Source: Rotaria sordida (lineage: Eukaryota > Rotifera > Eurotatoria > Philodinida > Philodinidae). Taken from it: DNA of 64,000 bases. The notes below the pieces were generated by a model. The model ran no database searches and was not told the origin of the DNA. It saw only the letters and a program-made list of their open reading frames with translations. A program made the position numbers and the translations under genes. This document shows positions 50,478-59,560 of the stretch, one piece after another (position 1 is the stretch's first letter; each line of letters opens with the position of its first letter). The stretch spans positions 268,080-332,079 of the forward strand of contig CAJNOL010000048.1 of assembly GCA_905250125.1 (NCBI GenBank), written 5' to 3'.

Positions 50478-51801
50478 TTATTGTTGAGTCGTTTCGATGT
50501 AAGGTGCATCGATTTTTAGTTCGCCATCGTCTGTTATTTGTGATCGTAATTGATCGACCTGTGTACCAGGTGGTAACGTCATCGATTTTCGAAAGAATGA
50601 TCGTTGTAAACAGTTCTCATCCTTGTAACTATGTTCACATTGTACAGTCAATAGATTATCTTTTACCGAAACATTGATCAAATTAGGCTTGATATTTTTC
50701 ATAGACAATGATATTTGCAATTGTTTTTTTCCATTGTTGTCTGTTTCAACAATACGTTGATGAAAACCGCAATTATCCAGAAAACCAACTTGGTCAAAAA
50801 TTGGCTTACGATATTGTCCAAATGGAACCAATTCTTTGCTTGCTTCATCTTGTGCTTCGACTAAATGACGTTCGACTTCTGGATGACGAATTGGTACTTC
50901 AATGACTAGCATGTTATTCGGTGTAACGAACGACACAATATTATCCACATCTATGAAAATAAATAGAGTCTAAATTAATTATTAACAGATAATTGTGGTG
51001 CAGCCAAGATTTGATTGATGGAAGAATACTCGTTTTTACTCATGACAATAGCGGAAATTCATTCATTGTTTCCTACTTTGACATCGACGACAGTTATGCG
51101 ATCTAATCGTTTAGACTTGAAGAGTTATTAAAGAGAAATGAGTTCACCATGTGAAAAGTACTCGAAAGGTGTAATTAAACAGGGCCTCAAAAAACAATTT
51201 TTCCTACAAAGGTCGGTAATATATGTCTTGAAAAAAGTCTTCCTATTCGTGCTTTAGCAAGTAAGACAAAGAAACTTTCCACCGGCAAATCTTACGTCTC
51301 TATGCAGATCGGATCTCAGTCTATCTTTCTTATAATTTATGTAGAGCTTAGTGTATCGTTCTTGCATAACCAAAACTTGTAACTAAGAAGAAGATTGAGC
51401 TTGATCGAGATCTTTTGGATTACGTCACAAGAAGATAACATACCAGCATCTTCAGGTAGATCATAACTTTTCCGCATTTCTCGATAATTAAAATCACCAT
51501 CGCCTTGACGATCGTCATATTTGGCTTGAACAACTAATTTTTTACCGTCGATCTGTGTTTGAATTGTATCTTGATTGAAACCATCTACATTTAGTTGTAT
51601 ACGAAATTTTTCTTTAAGTCTTGGTTTCAAGCGTCTACGAGCAAGACAAAGCGGTTCGTTGATCCATCTAAATGCATTTGGTACAATTAATTGAGTTGTA
51701 TTGTAGTCTCCCCACGGATCAAAAAAATCGAGTGGATTACCGAACAGTTGTTGAAATGGATCGTTGAATACACGATAACGATGAATCGGTAAAAAAGCCA
51801 T
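50478..51801 (-). CDS. Small heat-shock protein with two alpha-crystallin domains
   Basis: ATP-independent chaperone of the Hsp20 family. Two exons (51801-51444 and 50950-50478) join in phase (EDA|DVDNIVSF) to give 276 aa. First alpha-crystallin domain, about residues 62-145: FRIQLNVDGFNQDTIQTQID, KKLVVQAKYDD, YREMRKSYDLPEDAD, then LVIEVPI. Second domain, about 175-265: LQISLSMKNIKPNLINVSVK, LLTVQCEHSY, RSFFRKSMTLPPGTQVDQLR, GELKIDAP. Most sHSPs have one domain; tandem-domain forms are known in flatworms. No clear IxI/V motif at the C-terminus (APYIETTQQ). A near-perfect heat-shock element and a TATA-like run lie upstream. Confidence 0.9.
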
Positions 51802-51865
51802 AATCGTGTTTTGAAACTCTTAGATGAAAATTTTTAGATGTAAAATGTAGGCACTAACTTGCAGC

Positions 51866-51886
51866 ATATATATATATATATTTAAG
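51866..51886 (-). promoter_or_regulatory. TATA-like AT run upstream of the sHSP gene
   Basis: An uninterrupted AT/TATATA stretch ending TTTAAG, about 65-85 bp upstream of the sHSP start codon. Position is compatible with a core promoter, though AT runs are common in this genome. Confidence 0.4.
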
Positions 51887-51921
51887 CGGAATACGACAAT
51901 TTTGTAGTACATGGTAGACTC

Positions 51922-51934
51922 TTCTAGAGGTTTC
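51922..51934 (-). promoter_or_regulatory. Heat-shock element (TTCnnGAAnnTTC, one mismatch)
   Basis: TTCTAGAGGTTTC fits three alternating HSF1 pentamers with one mismatch (GAG for GAA). It lies about 120 bp upstream of the start codon and just beyond the TATA-like run, the usual placement for heat-inducible sHSP promoters. Confidence 0.55.
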
Positions 51935-51939
51935 TCATT

Positions 51940-54150
51940 GCATTCTTTGTTTTTTTTTATCCTTTGTCTAGTCAATTTTTTTCACGTTCTGTCGCTTGTC
52001 TTTTTCTTTCCTGTTCTATCCAATGCGTGAATACAAGAGTTGGAAAAACGAGATGCGCGTAGGAACGGGCACATAAAAATGTGCTGAAGTAGTTATGTTC
52101 GTTCTTTTATTCAACTACAGCTTGATTATGTTATTTTTACTAGTTTTGCGCAGTTTACTGTATTTATACAAAACATTGGAAGTTTTTTTGTTTTGATACA
52201 GTTGAATAGAGCATCGTTTACTCCATAGAACTATATAGTTTGCATTTTATTTCCTTTAGTTCTAATTTGTCCAAAAATTTGATAAATCTCGACAAACAGT
52301 CAAAAAAAGTTTTTTTTTATCCAGCAAATATCAAATAACTTCTGAGGTCATTTTTTTCGACGACTATTATTTATTGGGATACTGAAATTTTTTATTTTTA
52401 TATAGAATAATAGAGCGTTCATTTCTCTATCGATATTTTTTGATCGGCTTATTTCTACTATAAACTGAGTGAATTTTTCAGATACTTTTCCGTGAACTTT
52501 TTTTCATGTATGCTTTTCTTAACATTAAATCTTCTTTTCATTGACATGTACATGAATAGACCGCTGATTTCTCTATCGTTTACATAGTTTTGATTAGATT
52601 TACGTCAATTTAAATTCGATCAATGAGCAACTCAATAAGAAGAATAGTAAATAACTAATTAATCACGATCATGATTTAAATGATAGATGTTTACTAAAGA
52701 GACATTATTTTGTAAAACTGAAAAACGATGGTTTTCATCTTATCTTTTGATATTCTGCCGGTAAAAATTAAAATATTTCATAGAACTACTTTCCAATTGT
52801 ACAAATCATGAATTCATAAGAATAGTATCCTGTTGTTTTATATACGTATTTTCTGCAATCTACTTATGTACATTAGAGTCTATTATATAGTTCGTGAATT
52901 TGAGGCATCGAGTGATTTAGGAAAAGCAAAAAAAAATGTATGTTATGATAGTTTTAAGCAAATATCAACTTTCGATAGATTTTCATGAAAACTTACATGC
53001 CTCAGAGAAAAGATTATCAACTACTCAATAGTATAAATGCGATTTTTCGAGTTGTTCACTTTTGAAGATGTAGAAAAAAATTTAACAATATAATTTTTGC
53101 TTGCTGGATAACGTTGCGACGTACCTAAATACAGATGAGATAAATTAATTGATTTATTCAGACTAATCACCAATTTTAGATCTTGTATGGCAAAAACTTA
53201 AGCTAAAATCTGCATACAGAATTATAAAAATAAAAACAATTTCATGCATATGTGAATTGATTTGATGCAGTACAAGATTTTGTTTTGGATATTATTCTTT
53301 GCAAATAAATCCAAGTACCATATATAAAAAAAAATTGCAACGAACGAATAAAATAGTAACTATTTCTAAAGAAAAAAACGCTGCTCTACATATTGCTTTT
53401 TGGATTTGCTTTATGCGACATTTGTAGTATGTCTCATTGAGATCCATTCAAAGATAATTACTATGAATAACACAGAAAATTAGAAGATTACATTTCTAAT
53501 AATGTTTCTTTCTGATATCAACTACAGTGTAATGATAGAAAGTGTTTTGAAAATTGGTGATCAAACTAGAACTATCCATTTGTTTTAGTCAAAATCGTCG
53601 CCAATCAAATTAGAAGACATTATTGCCCCTCCATCATTTTAGATAACAAAATGAAAGCATCAAGTAACATAATTGCACATTTAGAATAAGTATATCATTT
53701 CTAGCTAGTGTGCTTAAACAATGTACTTTGTTCACATACATTAGTCACTTTTATTTTACTCTACATGTAAGAATATCTAAGAAGATAAGTCCAAAAAAAT
53801 TCATATCGGATAAAAAGAAAAGAAAATATTCTAAAATCATATTTGAAAGAAGAATTCAACACTTCAATTAGAGATACATCAAAGAAAAACAAAGTAATTT
53901 ACCGATTACTTGTCCTTGTTTCAAAGGCTCATTTATACTGAAAATATCATGTTGTTTTTATCTCATTGAGTCAAAAATGTCAAACAATCGTATGATTGCA
54001 CGTTCCTTACACACTAATAGATGTTGACAGTGTTGATAAACATATAGAACCAATACAACACAATATATAGTAATAACATCGTAGAGACAAAACATTGTAT
54101 TATAAACAATATCTCAGTTAGGTTATTCTTCATTGTGTATCATTGGATAG
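51940..54150. other. No gene recognised; AT-rich spacer
   Basis: 2.2 kb with no coding-like segment on either strand. No RNA gene or inverted repeat noticed. Confidence 0.55.
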
Positions 54151-54153
54151 TTA

Positions 54154-54750
54154 ATGTCATTTCTCTTCGACACAAACATGATGCGAGTATTAGTACTTTT
54201 CTTGATGGTTCATCTTATCGTTTGTCGAATGGCGGAAAAAAAATATTATATTCGGAAGGATTATTTTTCTGCATTCACAGGAGGTGAATTTTCGGTTTAC
54301 GATTCGACACGAAAGATTCTTCACTATCGAATAGAATCTCGTCGCGTACTGTTACACTCGATCGAGCTTCTTGTTTATCCATCGAAAAAAGTCGTAGGCA
54401 AACTCAACCAGAAATGGCAGGGGGTTCCTTACAAATCCAAAATTGAAATTTTTGATAATCAATCTAAGAAATGGATCAATGGAACGGTTGCTCAATATTT
54501 CAAGTTTCTGGATAGTAAATTTACGATTCAATGGAATAATCGACATTTTTCGATGGTGACCGATCCATTCTCGTTGGTTACTCGATTTTATGATGAGAAA
54601 GAACCAAGCAAAATCTTAGCTCGAATCACTAAGCGAAAGAGATCGTATTTATTTTCTAACAAATATGACATGGAAATATTTGACAAAAAGTTACCAGATG
54701 CCATTTATCTGCTCAGCCTTGCTGTTAACGATCATCTTCGTCGTTGGTAG
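54154..54750 (+). CDS. LURP-one-related / tubby-like barrel protein with signal peptide
   Basis: Single-exon gene of 198 codons. ATG codons at 54154, 54178 and 54181 are possible; the last two open a compact signal peptide (MRVLVLFLMVHLIVC). The mature part follows the LOR (LURP-one-related/scramblase-like) beta-barrel order: YYIRKDYFSAFTGGEFSVYD, ILHYRIESR, a basic stretch, KSKIEIFDN, KFTIQWNNRHFSM, FYDEKEPSKILARITKRK, and a final helix PDAIYLLSLAVNDHL. LOR proteins are usually cytosolic and of unclear biochemical role; a secreted form is unusual. AATAAA at 54861. Fold assignment is by pattern and needs a profile search. Confidence 0.65.
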   Translation: MSFLFDTNMMRVLVLFLMVHLIVCRMAEKKYYIRKDYFSAFTGGEFSVYDSTRKILHYRIESRRVLLHSIELLVYPSKKVVGKLNQKWQGVPYKSKIEIFDNQSKKWINGTVAQYFKFLDSKFTIQWNNRHFSMVTDPFSLVTRFYDEKEPSKILARITKRKRSYLFSNKYDMEIFDKKLPDAIYLLSLAVNDHLRRW

Positions 54751-55262
54751 ACTGAATGATAAGCTTCCAACGGATTTCTGGTTCTAAGCATAGGACTACA
54801 TTTACATGTTTTTATATGATAATCTTTAATTTTTTTTCTAATTTTATTTAATGTCTATTGAATAAAAGCTCAATATGTAATAATAGTTAATAATCTGTTC
54901 TGATCAATTTTATATTAGATTTATATGAATTGCATCCGTCTAACTCTTCCATCTAGTTACAAAACTACATTATTTTTAAGAAGCAAACTTCGTGGATTTT
55001 GTTGTATCGAAAAATTAAATTAAATGGTATTTAGCCGCTCCAATGTATATAAAATCAGGAAGTATATTGAAATGTAACAGACGGATCTAATGCATAAATA
55101 TATTAGTTTATCTGAGAAATCATCTAGTGCAACTGCAGTAGATAATGAACATTCGAGCTTTTTCACTATTTGCTTTTCACTTCAAGAAAAAATATTTTAT
55201 TTTCAATATGAGCTGACTAAAATGGAAAATGATACAAAGAAGACAAAATCCTCAGTCGACTT

Positions 55263-55320
55263 GAGAGTGTTCGGGTGGTGTTAGTGTGAGTGGCAGTTAA
55301 GTATACTCTCTACACTCTTA
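55263..55320. repeat. Weak G-rich/C-rich palindrome
   Basis: GAGAGTGTTCGGGTGGTGTT, then AGTGTGAGTGG, followed by ACTCTCTACACTCTT. A faint version of the TGTGGG-type palindromes. Confidence 0.35.
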
Positions 55321-55372
55321 ATAATACAAACCTATATCTAAGACCTATTCCCTGAAGCTTTAAAATGTTATA

Positions 55373-56194
55373 TCAACCAAGTTTTGGTATTTGCATTTCG
55401 ATGGTAAGTTCAAGCAAAAGTCGTATGTTGCGAAAGAGTGTACCATTGTATTTATTTAAAACATCAGTATTGGTTGATAAATATTTGTATCGATATCTAT
55501 ACGGATATACAATCAGACCGGTCTCATACTTATATCCAGCAGTCCCTGTATCATGTAATACAACAATATCAGTAACATTTGCTAAACGAATAAGATCAAT
55601 AACACGTCTTTTGCCTGGTTTATGATCAATAAAAGCTACAGACCATCTTGGATGATTAGTTCCAATATGATCCCATTCTTTTGTTGTTTTGATATGACGA
55701 AATTCATGGAGAGAAGAAGATATATTTGCTTTAAACTTTGATAACCATTTAAGATCAGTATCTGTCGAAAGTAGATAACGTTTTTGTTCAACAACAATTA
55801 TTTGATGAAGAAGAATAGTAGAAAAATAACCACAACCTAATTCCAATACTGGTCCTCCTCCAGATGTTAATATACTAGTAGCAAGTAGTACGAGTTGATG
55901 AGATCCATAACGATTATCAAGTGGAACACGAATATAATGTTTGATAATTCGAAGCCAATGAATGCTAAGTTCCTTATCTATTTCATTGAAGGTATTTTTA
56001 ATATAATCCTGAGATGATTGAATATCCGTATTATTTTTTTTTTCACTAATTATGCTACTGATTTGAAATATGTCAACAATGGCTTTGTCAGGATAGTTGT
56101 CAGCATATCGAAAAAAAATTCCGAGTATCATAACAACGAATATGCAACAAATCAAAATGCGAATACTAGGATTTAGATAAGATTTCATGATCAT
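55373..56194 (-). CDS. Type II membrane protein with class I SAM-methyltransferase-like domain
   Basis: Single-exon, 273 aa. A short cytosolic N-terminus precedes one membrane anchor (IRILICCIFVVMILGIFF, about residues 11-28), so the catalytic domain would be luminal if it follows type II topology. The domain shows motif I VLELGCGYFST (about 116-126), an acidic residue at the end of strand 2 (LSTDTDLKWLSKF), and a later strand with AFIDHKPGKRRVIDLIRLA and IVVLHDT. These are Rossmann methyltransferase features. The substrate is unknown. Lack of introns in an intron-rich genome and the bacterial look of the domain are compatible with gene transfer, but do not prove it. Confidence 0.68.
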   Translation of the reverse strand: MIMKSYLNPSIRILICCIFVVMILGIFFRYADNYPDKAIVDIFQISSIISEKKNNTDIQSSQDYIKNTFNEIDKELSIHWLRIIKHYIRVPLDNRYGSHQLVLLATSILTSGGGPVLELGCGYFSTILLHQIIVVEQKRYLLSTDTDLKWLSKFKANISSSLHEFRHIKTTKEWDHIGTNHPRWSVAFIDHKPGKRRVIDLIRLANVTDIVVLHDTGTAGYKYETGLIVYPYRYRYKYLSTNTDVLNKYNGTLFRNIRLLLELTIEMQIPKLG

Positions 56195-56819
56195 ATACTA
56201 ATATAATTTGTGACGATAATCTCGAAATGACCTAAAATAAATGAATTTCAGTGCCATTTTACGCACTTCAATGTCATGGAAGAAAGATCCTATAGTGATA
56301 TCTTATTTAGTGTTCAAGATTTTCGTCATGAATGTTTCTCGCATACTTCTTTTATGAGTACTCGATCATATATCAACATTCTGCTGTCGCTAAACGATCT
56401 TTTCTATCAAGAAGCAGTTTGCTTTCAGAAAATCTTTATTTAGTGCTAAACAGAAAGAGAAATTTCTCAAAGACTATCATTTGTCAATGTGTTAAAATTG
56501 TACTCTGTGCATATCGTGTGTTGGAAAATGATTATCGAATATTGTTGCATCTGTTATGCTCACTTTATATAAACAATTACAAATTCAACATTCATATGAA
56601 ACACCCATCAGATGTTCGTGTCAAGAAGAAGTTGTGAAGCGTAACGATTCGGTGCGAGATATGCTTATCAGATATAGACGAGGCTGTCTTGCACCAACTC
56701 CATGCTGTGTCACACCCCTATGTTTATCTGTGATACTTTTACATTCAACAAGCATTACAACTTATTCTTGTGATAGGTTGAGATCAATAGACTACAAACT
56801 ATTCTTAGATGACTAGAAA

Positions 56820-57265
56820 ATATTTTTTGGAATAATGACGACATTAATGATCTGGACTTTCATTTTTCTTCACTTTCAACTACATCTCCATCAACTATTG
56901 ATAGTAGACTCAATGAAAAGAGCAAACGAAACGCTTTAAACAACTTTCTTCAACTCACGTGACTAGATCATTCGTATCGAGCATTAGTAATTATTCATTC
57001 ATATAATCAATTTGGTAAGAAATCGAAGAGAAATTTTTGCGTTATGAACACAAATTTTTATTAATGCTGTGCTGGAATTTCTCATTGGATGGAATGCAGA
57101 TCAAGTGTGTCAAGAGTTATTTTTAAAAGAAAATAATAACTCGATTTTCTAGATGGTCTGTAGTCGTGCACTCACTATGATTCATTCTTATCGTCGTGTT
57201 CCTATAGACTCTAATATTAAAATAGGTTTAGACGTGGTCTTTTTACATGGTTAAGGTAAAACCAT
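56820..57265 (+). pseudogene. Possible alpha/beta-hydrolase (SERAC1-like) relic
   Basis: Protein-like fragments broken by stops: NALNNFLQLT*LDHSYRALV, then HSYNQFG followed by a GTAAG donor-like site, and further on HSYRRVPIDSNIKIGLDVVF with LHG. The last block looks like the start of a hydrolase domain in which 'DVVFVHG' leads to the nucleophile region; here a stop follows HG. The identification is tentative and the locus is non-functional. Confidence 0.35.
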
Positions 57266-57484
57266 AATGAAAAGAAAAAGAAAGACAAATTTGATAAAAT
57301 TATTTTAACACGTTTACTAATAACGTACCCTCGATTGCTCAACTTTGTGTATTCGAAAAATACAAAAAAAAAATCAAAATGAGCCCGAAACTTATGAAAT
57401 ATGATATATATATATAACTAAAACTTATTGATGATATCTAACTATAGTTATTCGCTTCTTTCTTATTTCTGGTGACGTAACCAG

Positions 57485-57668
57485 AAAGGGTGTGGGTGTG
57501 GGTGGGGTATGGGTGTGGGTGGGTGTGGGGTGTGGGTGGGTGTGGGTGGGTGTGGGTGTGGGTGTAACAACCGATCTTAAGACAAACTCACATCCACACC
57601 CCACACCCCACATCCACACCCACACCCACACCCACACCCACCCACAGACACCCACACCCCCTCCCCCC
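57485..57668. repeat. (TGTGGG)n/(CCCACA)n head-to-head palindrome, telomere-like
   Basis: About 80 bp of GGGTGT/TGTGGG units (57487-57564), a 25-bp unique spacer (AACAACCGATCTTAAGAC..), then about 75 bp of CACACCC/CCACACC units (57588-57662). On the + strand G-rich precedes C-rich, so both G-strands point inward. TGTGGG is the hexamer reported for bdelloid telomeres. Apparent ORFs across it are artefacts of the repeat. Confidence 0.9.
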
Positions 57669-57669
57669 T

Positions 57670-58570
57670 TAATCCGATTTTTTTATTCCTTTTTTGTGCA
57701 GAGTGTCCTGATGAGTGTTTATTCTTTAAATAAATAACACGAAACGCGTCGGCAAAATCAAAAACTCCGCATTTATTTCAAATTTTCTCGAAGCACCATA
57801 CAGAAAATCATTCAATTCTGACATCAAATCGATTGCTGAAAAGTAGGAATTGAGAGTAGCAGATTAGTTTGTCTTTTCTTCAAAAGAGAGATTGATCTGT
57901 TTTTCAATTGAAGCACGAAAATGGTGAATGTCGGTTTTCGCGGAATAAAGTTGAAAAAAGTGATCAGGAGTGATCCTTTATCCAAACCCAATATGAATAA
58001 ATCAATTCTAACGTGAGCCGCAAAATGGCTTTATCCGCCCTCTTCCTTTAACAAGTGCTCTTTTTCTCATAATCTTCAATTATTTTTTTTTGCGCAATTT
58101 ATATTTGATTTTAATAAAAACATATGCAATGATTCACAAAACCCTCACTCATAGAGTTAAAATACGCATATCATTTAGTTTGATATCAGCATGGTAGAAT
58201 ACTCGTATATTTACTGTTAGAAAATTTTGGATGTTTTATGATCATCATACATGTTTCAATGAAAGAATCGAAGTAAAAACAATATCTTTCATCACCTATT
58301 GCAAATCATCGACATATTTTCAAAAATGGTCACAACGTTTTATTTCAATATTTAACGCACTTTACTTTTAGTTCGCATCAGATAGTCGATTCAAAACATA
58401 CTCTCTACATGTCTTAGACGATGATCCTATAAGAATAAACTTTCTGGAAAATAGATCCAAGCAGGTCAAGCCTCGAGATCTATCTAATAGGCGCTAACGA
58501 TTAAGAGTCTTTAGGCTTGTCAACCAAGTTTACTTGAATTATTGTAAAATTTGATCAGATTTCTTTTATA
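57670..58570. other. No gene recognised
   Basis: 900 bp without coding-like sequence between the telomere-like palindrome and the next fold-back element. Confidence 0.5.
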
Positions 58571-58584
58571 ACGATCTGCTTCTA

Positions 58585-59345
58585 TATAAATAAGGTGTCG
58601 GCAATCCAAATTTCACGTAAAAAACTTTTTTTCGCGTTTCCTTTTGCATCATCTGATAGAGGGTGAGCTGCTACACGACTTTATCAAAATGTACAACATT
58701 TTCTACTTTGTTCTATTTTTCTGCTTCTGAAAATAATTTTTCAAGATTCAGCATAAAAAAACTGAGGACAGACAAGTTGTTAAATAGACTATAGACTAAA
58801 AACTCTATTGGTGGTGCGTTTCGAATGCACCATGTAGAGGTCGATTTTGTAAACCTATCTAGTTTTTCTGCGTAAGCGATGAAGTGAAATATTATATCTT
58901 ATTCGACTATAAATCATTTTTTCTTTCCTTTTCTATGTTGAAAAAAGTCGTCTTTTTTAGTACCATAACCATTTTAGGCAGTATTCAACAGGTTTTCGGA
59001 TTCAAATAAGATTTTTTAGTCAAAAACAAAACACAGATTCCGTATCAGCAGAAAAAACTGAGTAAAACGAAGTATCCATCAAGTTAATTGGAATTTTTCA
59101 TCTTCCTCTTTTTTTTAGGTATTCTGACTTACGTAGGAAAACTAGATAGGTTTACAAAATTGGCCTATACCTGGTGCATTCGACGCAGTTTTGATTTTCA
59201 GAAGCAGAAAATACTGCACATTTTGAAAAGGTTGTGTTTTTCTCATGGTGATCTGTAGCTCACGCTCTATCAGATAATATAAAATAACGCGAAAAAAAAT
59301 TATTATTGAAATATCGATTTGGCTGCACCTTATAAGCAACACATA
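58585..59345. repeat. Fold-back element, ~760 bp
   Basis: The left arm (58585-58880) and right arm (59120-59345) are inverted copies: TAAGGTGTCGGC mirrored by GCTGCACCTTA, ATCTGATAGAGGGTGAGCT by AGCTCACGCTCTATCAGAT, TTTTCTGCTTCTGAAAA by TTTTCAGAAGCAGAAAA, and GTAAACCTATCTAGTTTTTC by GAAAACTAGATAGGTTTAC. The loop is about 240 bp. It lies 220 bp upstream of the NPC1-like gene. Confidence 0.85.
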
Positions 59346-59560
59346 TGATGGCGAAAATTTTAGTTGAAGTATGATCAAATAGAGTATTATTTTTTGAAGA
59401 AAGTTTTATAAGGAATTGAAATACCTCCACCAGTACTTATGGAAGACATGGGTGAAATCAACTTTTTTTTGGAATGGGAATTAGTAGATTTGAGCTTTTT
59501 TGTTTCGGAATCCTCCCTGTCTACCTTTTGGCCTGCCTCAAGTATTTTTTATCTTTAAAG

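Noticed and set aside
57425..57737. Overlapping ORFs on both strands, rich in Gly/Val/Trp or His/Pro/Thr
   Set aside because: They are translations of the TGTGGG/CCCACA palindrome; no start context, no homology, and they occur on both strands at once.
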